Assembly (NCBI RefSeq): GCF_023101345.1
Contig: NZ_CP095848.1
Location: forward strand, 1,859,501 to 1,923,500
Length of the DNA stretch: 64,000 bases
Reading direction: 5' to 3'
Source of the DNA: Hymenobacter sublimis
Lineage (GTDB): Bacteria; Bacteroidota; Bacteroidia; Cytophagales; Hymenobacteraceae
The number at the start of each line of letters is the position of its first letter. Position 1 is the stretch's first letter. The position numbers were made by a program, and so were the translations under genes. The notes beneath the pieces are model-generated. The model worked only from the letters and a program-made list of their open reading frames with translations, made no database searches and was not told the origin of the DNA. Shown here piece by piece: positions 18,822 to 27,473 of this stretch.

Positions 18822-19181
18822 ATGAAAAACGGATTCATTTGCCTGGCATTTGCCCTGCTGCTAGCCGCAGGTACTACCCACGCTGCCCCCGCTGACGGTG
18901 GTAAGCTCTCTACCCGTGCCACGGAACTCACCCGGCGCATGGCAGAGCGCACCAAGCTCAGCGAAGGACAGTATGTGAAGGTTCGGCAACTCAACCTGCG
19001 CTTGCTTACTGAAATGGCCGAAGCTCGCAAGCAGTTCGCCTCAGATGCCGCTGGTCTCGACAAAACCCTCGCCGACGTACAGATGCGTTACGAGTGGGAC
19101 CTGGCCTCCATCTTGTGGCCCAAGCAGCTTGCCGCCTACGACGACATCAAACAAAACTTTACCGCTGCCAGTATCCGCTAG
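18822..19181 (+). CDS. Small secreted helical protein, paralogue B (Spy/LTXXQ-like)
   Basis: 119 residues with a signal peptide (MKNGFICLAFALLLAAG, cut near THAA). The mature part repeats the family core LTRRMAERTKLSEGQYVKVRQLN, a charged helix (MAEARKQFASDAAGLDKTLAD), YEWDLASIL and a final LWPKQLAAYDD that matches the RPAQLALFQ/TPSQLSLFR ends of its relatives. It lies 190 nt after paralogue A with an independent terminator and a very AT-rich leader (18710-18770), so expression may be separate. Family function is unknown. Confidence 0.7.
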   Translation: MKNGFICLAFALLLAAGTTHAAPADGGKLSTRATELTRRMAERTKLSEGQYVKVRQLNLRLLTEMAEARKQFASDAAGLDKTLADVQMRYEWDLASILWPKQLAAYDDIKQNFTAASIR

Positions 19182-19214
19182 CCCTATCATAAGCCAGCAT
19201 ACTTCTCTGGACGC

Positions 19215-19242
19215 AAAAAAGCCCGCTGTAGCGGGCTTTTTT
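19215..19242 (+). terminator. Terminator between paralogue B and gltA
   Basis: A perfect 13-bp stem AAAAAAGCCCGCT/AGCGGGCTTTTTT with a 2-nt loop. T runs on both strands allow it to serve both convergent genes. Confidence 0.9.
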
Positions 19243-19273
19243 GTTGTAAGCAGAGCTCTTTCAGAAGTGGAAA

Positions 19274-20566
19274 CTACGAACGCTGCTGAATGGGCGTATA
19301 GTCGCGCGCTGTTTCGCCGGTGTAGATCTGGCGGGGGCGACCAATCGGCTCCTTGTTCTCGCGCATTTCCTTCCACTGGGCAATCCAGCCGGGTAGGCGA
19401 CCCAAGGCAAACATCACCGTAAACATCTCCGTTGGGATGCCCAAGGCTTTGTAGATGATACCGGAGTAGAAGTCTACGTTCGGGTAAAGCTTGCGCTGGA
19501 TAAAGTACTCGTCGGTAAGAGCAGCTTGCTCCAGTTCCTTCGCAATTTTCAGCAGGGGGCTGTCCTGCAGGCCCAGGGCAGCCAGCACCTCATCGGCGGC
19601 CTTCTTGATGATGGTAGCGCGCGGGTCGAAGTTCTTGTAGACGCGGTGGCCGAAGCCCATCAGGCGGAAGGAATCGTTTTTATCCTTCGCCTTATCGATG
19701 AACTTGCTGGTGTCGCCACCGTCACGCTCAATGGCTTCCAGCATTTCCACAACCTCCTGGTTGGCGCCGCCGTGTAGCGGGCCCCACAAAGCGTTAATAC
19801 CAGCCGAAACCGAGCCGTACAGCGAAGCGTTGGCTGAGCCTACCAAGCGTACCGTGGAAGTAGAGCAATTCTGCTCGTGGTCGGCGTGCAAGATGAGCAG
19901 CTTGTTCAGAGCACTTACTACCACCGGGTTCAACTCGTACTTTTCGGTAGGGAAGCTGAACATCATGTGCAGGAAGTTGGAGCAATAGTCCATATCATTC
20001 CGCGGGTAGTTCAGCGGGTGACCCATCTGGTTTTTATAGGTCCAGGCTGCAATGGTGGGCAGTTTGGCCATGAGACGAATAACGTTCAGGTCAATCTCCT
20101 CCTTGCTCAGGTCTGGCGACACGCTTTCGGGGTAGAAGGCGGTGAGCGAGCAGATCAGGCTGCTCAGGATGGCCATGGGGTGAGCCGCCGACGGGAAGCC
20201 GTCAAAAATCTTGCGCACATCTTCGTGCACCAGCGTGTGCTTGGTAATCTGGTTGCTGAAGTTCTGAAGCTCGGCTTCGGTAGGCAGCTTACCATAAATC
20301 AGCAGGTAGGCCACTTCAATGAACGAGGACTTCTCGGCCAACTGCTCAATGGGGTAGCCGCGGTAGCGCAGAATACCTTCTTCGCCGTCGAGGAAGGTAA
20401 TAGCGCTTTTCGTGGCGCCGGTATTCTTGTAACCCGAGTCCAGGGTAACGTAGCCCGTTTGGTCGCGCAGCTTACCAATGTCGAAAGCCTTTTCTTGCTC
20501 GGTGCCTTCAATAACCGGGAGAGAGTACGATTTCCCGTCGAGGATCAGTTCAGCAGATTCTGCCAT
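19274..20566 (-). CDS. gltA: Citrate synthase
   Basis: 430 residues, typical of the hexameric type. An N-terminal beta domain (LILDGKSYSLPVIEG) is followed by the catalytic core. Active-site His lies in GPLHGGANQEV near 265, a second His in GFGHRVYKNFDPRA near 307, and the catalytic Asp in NVDFYSGIIYKALGIP near 367. It condenses acetyl-CoA and oxaloacetate at entry to the TCA cycle. The ATG at 20566 gives the family's standard start. It is monocistronic, with a 300-nt upstream region. Confidence 0.97.
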   Translation of the reverse strand: MAESAELILDGKSYSLPVIEGTEQEKAFDIGKLRDQTGYVTLDSGYKNTGATKSAITFLDGEEGILRYRGYPIEQLAEKSSFIEVAYLLIYGKLPTEAELQNFSNQITKHTLVHEDVRKIFDGFPSAAHPMAILSSLICSLTAFYPESVSPDLSKEEIDLNVIRLMAKLPTIAAWTYKNQMGHPLNYPRNDMDYCSNFLHMMFSFPTEKYELNPVVVSALNKLLILHADHEQNCSTSTVRLVGSANASLYGSVSAGINALWGPLHGGANQEVVEMLEAIERDGGDTSKFIDKAKDKNDSFRLMGFGHRVYKNFDPRATIIKKAADEVLAALGLQDSPLLKIAKELEQAALTDEYFIQRKLYPNVDFYSGIIYKALGIPTEMFTVMFALGRLPGWIAQWKEMRENKEPIGRPRQIYTGETARDYTPIQQRS

Positions 20567-20867
20567 ATGCGTAAGGTGAAGGGTGGGTTGCGGGGCGAAA
20601 CTAAAGAATTACCAAGTAGCAGTAAAACCCCGTGAGAGTTTGGCGCCTATAGTACAATCCGGCCCGGGTTGTTGTTTAAGATGGGGTGAAACGCAAAGAA
20701 AAGCCCCGAACCGGATAAGTATGGCATAAAGCCGGATTTTTTCCGGCTAACTGCCCAGATTTATTCCAGCCAGACCTTCCGCCTTCGTGGAAAATAGGTG
20801 GCTAAGCTTACAGGTGAAGCAACAGTGGGTGATACCCTAATACTCATGGGCGGGCCTACTCAGCGGC
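20567..20867. other. Intergenic region gltA/mnmE
   Basis: About 300 bases. It should carry the gltA promoter, for which I see no unambiguous -7 element, and a terminator-like hairpin for mnmE at 20731-20747. Nothing else is evident. Confidence 0.5.
20731..20747 (-). terminator. Probable mnmE terminator
   Basis: GCCGGA/TCCGGC stem with an A/T-only loop, read on the minus strand about 120 nt after the mnmE stop and followed by TTTA. Confidence 0.5.
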
Positions 20868-22259
20868 CTATTTGCCAATGCAGAACTGTGTGAAGATGCT
20901 GGTGAGCAGGTCGTCGCTGCTGATTTCGCCGGTAATCTGGCCCAGGGTAGCCAGCGCATGCCGCAGATCAGCTGCCAGCAACTCCGTCCCGGCGCCGGTG
21001 GCTAGGCCTTGCACGACGGCCTCCAGGTGAAGCGCCGCTTGCTCTAGGCTGCGAGCGTGCCGGACGTTGGTAACAATAGTGCTGGAGCCAGTTCGGTCCA
21101 GGCCTTCACCACGCACCCGCGTCAGCAGGGCTTCGCGTAGCTCGTCGAGTCCGTCGCCGCGGGAGGCGGCAATCAGCACGGTGTTTGGCCGCTCGTCGTA
21201 GGCCGCTTGCTCGGTGTCGCTGGCCACATCCAGCTTGTTTCCAACCGCCAGTAGCGGAATGCCTGCTGGTAGTTGTAAAGCGTCAATCTCCGCTTGAAGA
21301 CCCGTAGGGGTAGTGGTCGTAATATCAAACAGATATATAACCAAAGCTGCTTGCTGAACCCGCTTTAATGTCCGCTCTACTCCCATGGATTCTACTACGT
21401 CCGTGGTGTCGCGCAGGCCCGCCGTATCTACGAACCGGAAGCGGATGCCGTCGAGGCTGACTTCGTCCTCAATCAGGTCGCGGGTGGTGCCGGCAATGGC
21501 TGAAACGATGGCGCGCTCCTCATTAAGCAACGCGTTCAGCAGGGTGCTTTTGCCGGCATTGGGCCGCCCGGCAATTACGGTGGTCACGCCATGCTTAATA
21601 ACGTTGCCTAACTCAAAGGAGCGCAGCAGGCGGCGCACCAGGGTCTGCACTTCTTCCAGCAGGCGCACTAGGCCGGTGCGGTCGGCAAACTCCACGTCCT
21701 CCTCGCCGAAGTCCAGTTCCAACTCCAGCAGGGCCGCAAACTGCACCAAGCGTCCGCGCAGGTCCTTTAGCTCCTGGGAGAAGCCACCCCGCATTTGCCG
21801 CATGGCTACTTGGTGCGAAAGGGCCGAGTCGGCGGCAATCAAATCGGCCACGGCCTCGGCCTGGGCTAAGTCAAAGGCGCCGTGCAGAAACGCCCGTTTG
21901 GTAAACTCCCCAGCTTCGGCCAACCGGGCCCCGCGGCGGACCAGCAAACCCAGGAGTTCCTGCACAATGTAGTCGGAGCCGTGGGTACTGATTTCCACCA
22001 CGTCCTCGCGGGTGTAGGAATGCGGCCCCCGAAATAGGGAAACGACTACCTCATCAATGATCCGCTCCCCGTCCCGAACAGTTCCAACGTGGAGGGTATG
22101 GCTGGGCTGGTCGCGCAGGTGCTTGCCGGCAAACACTTCATCGGTGAGGTGAATGGCGGCGGGGCCCGAAAGGCGAACTAGGGCAATGGCCCCCGCCCCG
22201 GGCGGCGTAGACAGGGCAACGATGGTATCGGAAAGCGAAGGAGGAAGTGCAACGGCCAC
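20868..22259 (-). CDS. mnmE: tRNA modification GTPase MnmE (TrmE)
   Basis: 463 residues from a GTG at 22259. The N-terminal folate-binding domain begins DTIVALSTPPGAGAIALVRLSGP. A helical domain surrounds the inserted G domain, with P-loop GRPNAGKSTLLNAL, switch GTTRDLIEDE, DTAGLR and NKLD. The C-terminus ends FCIGK, the conserved Cys-containing signature needed for the modification. With MnmG it installs carboxymethylaminomethyl at tRNA U34. mnmG is not in the window. Confidence 0.96.
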   Translation of the reverse strand: MAVALPPSLSDTIVALSTPPGAGAIALVRLSGPAAIHLTDEVFAGKHLRDQPSHTLHVGTVRDGERIIDEVVVSLFRGPHSYTREDVVEISTHGSDYIVQELLGLLVRRGARLAEAGEFTKRAFLHGAFDLAQAEAVADLIAADSALSHQVAMRQMRGGFSQELKDLRGRLVQFAALLELELDFGEEDVEFADRTGLVRLLEEVQTLVRRLLRSFELGNVIKHGVTTVIAGRPNAGKSTLLNALLNEERAIVSAIAGTTRDLIEDEVSLDGIRFRFVDTAGLRDTTDVVESMGVERTLKRVQQAALVIYLFDITTTTPTGLQAEIDALQLPAGIPLLAVGNKLDVASDTEQAAYDERPNTVLIAASRGDGLDELREALLTRVRGEGLDRTGSSTIVTNVRHARSLEQAALHLEAVVQGLATGAGTELLAADLRHALATLGQITGEISSDDLLTSIFTQFCIGK

Positions 22260-22395
22260 GGCGGCGAGGAAATGGTGTCAGCCGCAAAGGTAGGGGTTGT
22301 GACGCGGGAAATATCGGCAAATGCAGCATGGCAACTAGTGACGCCCAGCGCTATTTCGTCCGCCAACGTTACTTGTTTACTTTTCCCAAGTAGAG

Positions 22396-23054
22396 TTAGC
22401 CCGTGATGTACAGGTTGCGACTTACTTCCGCAGACAAAAGATGTTCCTTTGTCTTGTTAATTCTGATTTCAAACGAGTTATCAAATAAAATCTTATCCAA
22501 TACTTCAATGTGAGTGCCCAGATTCAACCCTACCTTGTCAAGGTACTGCAAGAACGGAACGGACGTATTTTTAACGGCCACTACGATGCCTTGGTCGCCG
22601 GGGCGAAGGTCGGCCAGGAGGCGGTGTTGAGGGCGGTGCAGGACGCCTTCAGCAGTAGGAATGGGGTCACCGTGGGGGTCAAGCTGGGGGTAGCCCAGAA
22701 ACTCGTCGAGACGCTGCACGAGCAGGTCGGAGTCGATATGCTCCATCTGTTCCGCTACGTCGTGCACCTCGTCCCAGGTAAAGCCGAGCTGCTGGACCAG
22801 GAATACCTCCCACAAGCGGTGCTTGCGGATGGTAAGCAGGGCCAGGCGCCGGCCTTCCGCCGTAAGCGTAACCCCCGGTAGCGGGTATAGTGGAGCAAGC
22901 CTTTCTCCCCGAGCCGACGGAGCATATCCGTAACGGAGGCCGCCCGGGTACGCAGGGCTTCGGCCACGCTATTCGTGCTGACTTCGCTACCCGGTTGGGC
23001 CTCCGCCAGTTTATAAATTGCTTTTAGGTAATTCTCCTCGGTGTAGCTAGGCAT
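22396..23054 (-). pseudogene. DtxR/MntR-family metal-dependent regulator, split by a one-base frameshift
   Basis: The N-terminal half (from ATG 23054) reads as a winged HTH: MPSYTEENYLKAIYKLAE, then SVAEALRTRAASVTDMLRRL, then GLLHYTRYRG. After that the frame turns to nonsense, while a second frame continues correctly with LWEVFLVQQLGFTWDEVHDVAEQMEH and DPHGDPIPT and a C-terminal SH3/FeoA-like domain. The break lies at the run of five C at 22872-22876. One extra base there would restore RGVTLTAEGRR and a continuous protein of about 219 residues, the family's normal length. It may be a real inactivation, a slippage site or a sequencing error. The intact family represses metal uptake when loaded with Mn or Fe. 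Confidence 0.85.
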
Positions 23055-23055
23055 T

Positions 23056-23176
23056 TTTAGAAATGAAGAATTAAGAACGAGGAATGAAGAATTGAGAACG
23101 GCCGCTCCCGACCTGTATCAAAGTCGTGGAACGGCCAGTTCTTTATTGCTCATTCTTAATTCTTAACTGAAAAAAC
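23056..23176. repeat. Imperfect inverted repeat, intergenic (GAAGAATTAAGAA type)
   Basis: A purine-rich arm (AAGAATTAAGAACGAGGAAT, continuing to ACGGCC) is mirrored by a right arm that includes CTCATTCTTAATTCTTAA, around a 30-nt centre. The element fills the gap between fabH and the frameshifted regulator. It resembles short mobile or dispersed intergenic elements in this phylum; identity is unproven. Confidence 0.5.
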
Positions 23177-24172
23177 CTACCACTTGATAAGTGCCGAAGC
23201 CCACGTAAAGCCGGAGCCAAAGGCAGCCAAGCACACCAAGTCGCCGCGCTTGATGCGGCCTTCCTGCACGGCTTCGCTCAGCGCGATGGGCACGGAAGCC
23301 GCGGTAGTGTTGCCGTAGCGCTGGATGTTGCTGAAGATTTTGTCGTCGGAGAGGCCCATCTTCTGCTGAACGTACTGCGTGATGCGCAGATTGGCCTGGT
23401 GGGGAATCAGCATATTGATGTCCTGGGGCTGGTAGCCGTTGTGGTCGAGGGCCTCCTTGATAACCTGGGGGAAACGGACTACAGCGTGCTTGAATACGTT
23501 CTGCCCGTTCATGTAAGGATACATTTCCAGCTCGTTATCTACCACGTATTGTACGCGGTTATTACGGTTCGAGCCGGGCTCCTTTACAATCAGCTCCTCC
23601 GCATGCTCGCCCTGGGCGTGCAGGTGGGTGCTCAGGATGCCGTGTTCGGGGCGGGTGCTGGGGCGCAGCACCACCGCTCCGGCGCCATCACCAAAAATGA
23701 CCGATACACCGCGGCCGCGGGTGCTGATGTCGAGGCCGGAGGAGTGAATTTCCGAGCCAACTACCAGTACCGTGTCGTACATGCCGGTTTTCACGAACTG
23801 ATCGGCCATGGACAGCGCGTACACGAAGCCCGAGCACTGGTTGCGCACGTCGAAGGCCGGAATCGGAGCCTGAATGCCTAACTCCCGCTGCAACAACACG
23901 CCGGAGCCGGGAAAAAAATAGTCGGGCGACAACGTAGCAAACACAATCATTTGCACGTCGTCGGGGGTGAGATCGGCCATTTCCAGGGCCTTGCGGGCCG
24001 CGTTAGCCCCCATGTTGGCAGTGGTATCCTTGCCTTCCTCAAACCAGCGCCGCTCCCGAATGCCGGTGCGTTCCTGGATCCACTCATCGGTGGTTTCCAT
24101 TAAAGTGGTGAGGTCGGCGTTGGTTACTACACGGTCGGGCACGTAGTGGCCTACACCGGCAATTTCAGACAT
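23177..24172 (-). CDS. fabH: Beta-ketoacyl-ACP synthase III (FabH)
   Basis: 331 residues from ATG 24172 (MSEIAGVGHYVPDRVVTN); an ATG at 24190 adds six residues. With this start the nucleophile Cys falls at about 112 in VRNQCSGFVYAL, as in E. coli FabH. The other triad members are His in LIPHQANLRITQ (about 256) and Asn in RYGNTTAASVPIAL (about 287). ETTDEWIQERTGI is the family's N-terminal signature. It starts fatty acid synthesis by condensing acyl-CoA with malonyl-ACP; branched starters are usual in Bacteroidota. The longer frame to 24373 is rejected because it overlaps the end of the glycosyltransferase gene. Confidence 0.95.
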   Translation of the reverse strand: MSEIAGVGHYVPDRVVTNADLTTLMETTDEWIQERTGIRERRWFEEGKDTTANMGANAARKALEMADLTPDDVQMIVFATLSPDYFFPGSGVLLQRELGIQAPIPAFDVRNQCSGFVYALSMADQFVKTGMYDTVLVVGSEIHSSGLDISTRGRGVSVIFGDGAGAVVLRPSTRPEHGILSTHLHAQGEHAEELIVKEPGSNRNNRVQYVVDNELEMYPYMNGQNVFKHAVVRFPQVIKEALDHNGYQPQDINMLIPHQANLRITQYVQQKMGLSDDKIFSNIQRYGNTTAASVPIALSEAVQEGRIKRGDLVCLAAFGSGFTWASALIKW

Positions 24173-24288
24173 TCGGAGAGTTGTGTTCATCAAGGGGGAA
24201 TTTGCGGAGCAGTAGGTCTGAGAAACGGAGTCGAAGGTAGAAAAATTCGAGACCTGCGCCGTAAACGGGCCGCAAAGGTCGGCAGTTA

Positions 24289-25443
24289 CTATATAGAATC
24301 CATGAGGCGGTGCAACTTTTCGGCTTCGGAGGTCCAGAAAGCTTCCGCGGGTGCTCCGCTCGGGTAGTACCACCGGGCGCTAAGTTCAGCGGCGAGGTCA
24401 GGCGCAGCCGGGTACTCGGGTTGCTGGAAGTCAAAGGCGACGCCCGCGCCGGAGGGTTGCACCAGTTGCTGCCACAAAGGGTTGGGCGGCACCAACAGGG
24501 GTAGGCCGTGGGCTAAGTACTCGAACAGCTTAGTGGGCACGCACCGAGCCGTGCTGGGGTGCGGACGGTAAGGTAGCAACCCTAGGTGGCTGCGCTGGAT
24601 TTCGGCTACAACCTCAGCGTGCGGCACCAATTCTGCCCCGACTCGTAGGGTCACGGCGTCGTTGGCTTCGGCAACGGCCGCTTGCAAGCGCGGCAACAGC
24701 CCCGGCTGCTGGCAGGCCCCAATAATGGTCAGGTGGGCTAGGGGCCAAGCAGTGCGCAGATGCTGGACAAAGCGGATGGCTTCCCACACGCCGTTCAGCT
24801 CCGAAATAGTGCCGGAGTACAGCACCCGCAGGGGCTCAGTGGGGGCCGGTAAGCGGCGCGGAAAGGTGGTTGCTGATGGCGCCTGAGAGGAGTAGGGCTG
24901 ATATTTGTTCTCAAGGAGCAGCGTCTTGCCAGGCTTGGCAAACGGCAATTCCTGCGCGTAGCTGCGTTCCGCTAGCAGCACTGCTGTAGCCTGCCTGGCT
25001 GCCAAAGTTTCTAGGCCGCGCACCAGGGTAGCCAGCATGTGGCGGGCCCAGGCAGGGTATACTTGCTGGGTTTGGATGTTGAGGGCGTAGTTCTCGCGCA
25101 CGTCATACACAAAGCGCCGACCAGGCTTCAAGGCCTTCCATACTACGGTTAGCGGTAGTAATTCCGGCGCGTGCACCAGTACCACCTGGGGCCGGAGCTT
25201 TTGTAGCAACTGCCAGTACAGCCACTGGGCGTGCAGGCGCTGTAGACTTAGGCGAGTACCCTCAAGTAGGGCGTGGGTATGCAGATTGTGAGGAAGGCCG
25301 GAGGGGGAAGGCGCGAGGCGGCCAGCAACATGCACTTGCGTTCCGGTCCGGCTGGCTAGGGTGCGCCCAAACTTGCCCAGCATGCGGGTATCGTCGAGGG
25401 GCTTGAGCACCGAAGCCAGTAAAATGGTCAGGGAAGGCGGCAT
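24289..25443 (-). CDS. Glycosyltransferase, GT4-like
   Basis: 384 residues from ATG 25443 (MPPSLTILLASVLKPLDD); upstream codons to 25563 look non-coding and reach into the dapD leader. It has the two-Rossmann layout: an N-terminal region with VVLVHAPELLPLTVVWK and YDVRENYA, and a C-terminal region with PLRVLYSGTISELNG, HLTIIGAC and a late LGLLPYRPHPSTARCVPTKLFEYLAHGLPLLVP, the sugar-nucleotide site with the conserved Glu of the E-x7-E type motif. Acceptor and sugar cannot be told. It lies about 100 nt upstream of fabH on the same strand. Confidence 0.85.
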   Translation of the reverse strand: MPPSLTILLASVLKPLDDTRMLGKFGRTLASRTGTQVHVAGRLAPSPSGLPHNLHTHALLEGTRLSLQRLHAQWLYWQLLQKLRPQVVLVHAPELLPLTVVWKALKPGRRFVYDVRENYALNIQTQQVYPAWARHMLATLVRGLETLAARQATAVLLAERSYAQELPFAKPGKTLLLENKYQPYSSQAPSATTFPRRLPAPTEPLRVLYSGTISELNGVWEAIRFVQHLRTAWPLAHLTIIGACQQPGLLPRLQAAVAEANDAVTLRVGAELVPHAEVVAEIQRSHLGLLPYRPHPSTARCVPTKLFEYLAHGLPLLVPPNPLWQQLVQPSGAGVAFDFQQPEYPAAPDLAAELSARWYYPSGAPAEAFWTSEAEKLHRLMDSI

Positions 25444-25574
25444 ATTGGCCGTGAAGATGGTAAGTTTGCTTGTTAGTTGTCGGCGGAGGGGGGCGGCACG
25501 CGGCGGCCAGCAGCCCCGCGTAGCGCCCCCGGTGCGGGCAACCAACGGAATATCACCTGACAACCAGATTGTAG

Positions 25575-26399
25575 ATGTCTGAACTCCAAACCCTGATTGA
25601 GGCTGCCTGGACCGACCGGAGCCTGTTGCAGCAAGCGGCCACCACGGAGGCCATCCAGCACGTAATTGAAGAACTTGATAAAGGCCGCCTGCGCGTGGCT
25701 CAGCCCGGCACTACGGAAGGGGCCGACTGGCAGGTCAACGATTGGGTGAAGAAAGCAGTTATCCTGTACTTTCCCATCCGCCAGATGGAAACCATTGAAG
25801 TGGGGCCCTTTGAGTTCCGCGACAAAATGCAGCTCAAAACTAACTACGAGCAGCAAGGCGTGCGCGTGGTGCCTCCAGCCGTAGCCCGCTACGGAGCTTA
25901 CCTGGCTCCCGGCGTTATCATGATGCCGAGCTACGTGAACATTGGTGCCTGGGTAGGCGAGGGCACGATGGTAGACACCTGGGCTACGGTAGGCTCCTGC
26001 GCCCAGATTGGTGCGGGTGTGCACCTGAGCGGCGGCGTGGGCATTGGTGGCGTGTTGGAGCCAGTGCAGGCTGCTCCTGTTATTGTAGAAGATGGGGCCT
26101 TCGTGGGCTCGCGCAGCATTCTGGTAGAGGGCTGCTTTGTCGGCAAGGAAGCTGTCATCGGGGCGGGTGTTACCATCACGGGCAGCACCCGCATCATCGA
26201 CGTAACCGGTTCTGAGCCCAAGGAGTACCGGGGCTACGTACCGGCCCGCTCCGTGGTCATTCCGGGTTCTTTGCCCAAGCAGTTTCCAGCCGGCGAGTAC
26301 CACGTACCTTGCGCCCTGATTATTGGGCAGCGCAAGCCCAGCACCGACCTGAAAACCTCCCTCAACGACGCCCTGCGCGAGCATAACGTAGCCGTGTAG
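25575..26399 (+). CDS. dapD: Tetrahydrodipicolinate N-succinyltransferase (DapD)
   Basis: 274 residues. An N-terminal helical domain (LQTLIEAAWTDRSLLQQ) leads into a left-handed beta-helix of hexapeptide repeats (VNIGAWVGEGTMVDTWATVG, GVHLSGGVGIGGVLEP) and a C-terminal arm (YVPARSVVIPGSLPKQF). It succinylates tetrahydrodipicolinate in the lysine/diaminopimelate route, supplying peptidoglycan precursors. It is divergent from the glycosyltransferase, with a 131-nt shared upstream region. Confidence 0.96.
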   Translation: MSELQTLIEAAWTDRSLLQQAATTEAIQHVIEELDKGRLRVAQPGTTEGADWQVNDWVKKAVILYFPIRQMETIEVGPFEFRDKMQLKTNYEQQGVRVVPPAVARYGAYLAPGVIMMPSYVNIGAWVGEGTMVDTWATVGSCAQIGAGVHLSGGVGIGGVLEPVQAAPVIVEDGAFVGSRSILVEGCFVGKEAVIGAGVTITGSTRIIDVTGSEPKEYRGYVPARSVVIPGSLPKQFPAGEYHVPCALIIGQRKPSTDLKTSLNDALREHNVAV

Positions 26400-26559
26400 T
26401 CCGGCCATTGAGAGGCTTCCGTGTCGGTTGCCCCAAGCAACTACTCTATATCGTACCCTGCGCACTTTGTGCCAGGGTACTTTTTTTCCACGGCCAGATA
26501 CGAGATATTGCGCAGCGGTGGGGAGTTTCCCCGCTTCAATTCCCCCGATTCTATTCTTG

Positions 26560-27366
26560 ATGAGTACCCTTAAATCAGTAGTGTCCGCGGCGCAGGCCCG
26601 CGACGAAGTCCGCGACTACGTATCCCAGGAATTAAACATTGACCCCGAGCTGGTGCAAACGCGCGTGGCCTTTAACCGGGAATTGCCCTGGGTCGACGGG
26701 CGCACGCGGCCCTGCTTTCTGGTGGAATGGGCCGAGCCCAACGGCCGCGACGGGGTAGCCATTGCCGGCCCTTACACGCACAACTTCTTTGAGTTTAGCC
26801 GGGCCGATGCCTACCAGCTAGGCGCCCAAAATGCGTGGCGGCAGCAGCTGTTAAACCTGTACGCAGGCTGCGAGCTAGTCGTACGGGCCCGGCTGACCCA
26901 GAGCCTGACCGATGTAGCGGACCCCACCCGCCTCGCCCTCATCCAGCAAAACCTGGAAGAGCGAACTAACTGGCGCGTGGGCGTAAACGTTTCCCTGCGG
27001 GACTTCCTGCGCCTGGGCACCGACGAGTACTACATCTTTAACGGCAGCTGGGTCTGGAACCCAAACTACCGCTATTCGCACCTGAAAGGCTTTATTCCTT
27101 ACGGCAGTAAAACCCTGATGGAACTGCCCAAACAAGAGTTTATTCCCGTAAAGTCGCACTCACCTTTCGAGGCTATTCCGCCGCTGGGCGAGGATGGGGC
27201 TTACCCCGGCGAGTTGGTGAGCTTTATCATTGTGAAAAACAACCAGATCCTGGAAACCCGCGCCCTCGACCTGTACGCCCGCACCCTCATGAACCAAGTG
27301 GCCCTGTTCTATGCCCTCGGCCGGGAGCATGGCCCCTTCCAAATTGATTTGCAGGAGCAGCAGTAA
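26560..27366 (+). CDS. Conserved hypothetical protein (268 aa)
   Basis: 268 residues from ATG 26560 (MSTLKSVVSAAQARDEV); the frame runs back to 26428, but those codons carry no plausible N-terminus. It is soluble and rich in aromatic residues, with LPWVDGRTRPCFLVEW, NFFEFSRADAYQLG, ERTNWRVGVNVSLRDFL, YYIFNGSWVWNPNYRYSHLKG and a C-terminal helix (ETRALDLYARTLMNQVALFYALG). No catalytic motif or domain is recognised. It ends at a shared palindromic terminator with msrA. Confidence 0.6.
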   Translation: MSTLKSVVSAAQARDEVRDYVSQELNIDPELVQTRVAFNRELPWVDGRTRPCFLVEWAEPNGRDGVAIAGPYTHNFFEFSRADAYQLGAQNAWRQQLLNLYAGCELVVRARLTQSLTDVADPTRLALIQQNLEERTNWRVGVNVSLRDFLRLGTDEYYIFNGSWVWNPNYRYSHLKGFIPYGSKTLMELPKQEFIPVKSHSPFEAIPPLGEDGAYPGELVSFIIVKNNQILETRALDLYARTLMNQVALFYALGREHGPFQIDLQEQQ

Positions 27367-27415
27367 GCGCCGCTACGCTGAGTTGCTCGCGGCCAAGGCT
27401 AATTACTTTGCCTAG

Positions 27416-27464
27416 CAAGCAAAACGGCCCGACCTGACAAAATCAGGTCGGGCCGTTTTGCTTG
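27416..27464. terminator. Bidirectional terminator between the gene at 26560 and msrA
   Basis: Perfect 22-bp arms (CAAGCAAAACGGCCCG... and complement) with a 5-nt loop, between convergent genes. Confidence 0.92.
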
Positions 27465-27473
27465 AGCTGCGGG

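Noticed and set aside
21385..21972. 195-codon plus-strand frame inside mnmE
   Set aside because: Arg/Ser-rich shadow of the mnmE coding strand.
24173..24373. N-terminal extension of fabH
   Set aside because: It overlaps the end of the glycosyltransferase gene; ATG 24172 puts the catalytic Cys at the usual position 112.
25473..26465. 330-codon minus-strand frame
   Set aside because: It lies antisense to dapD, whose protein is unmistakable; the antisense frame has shadow composition.
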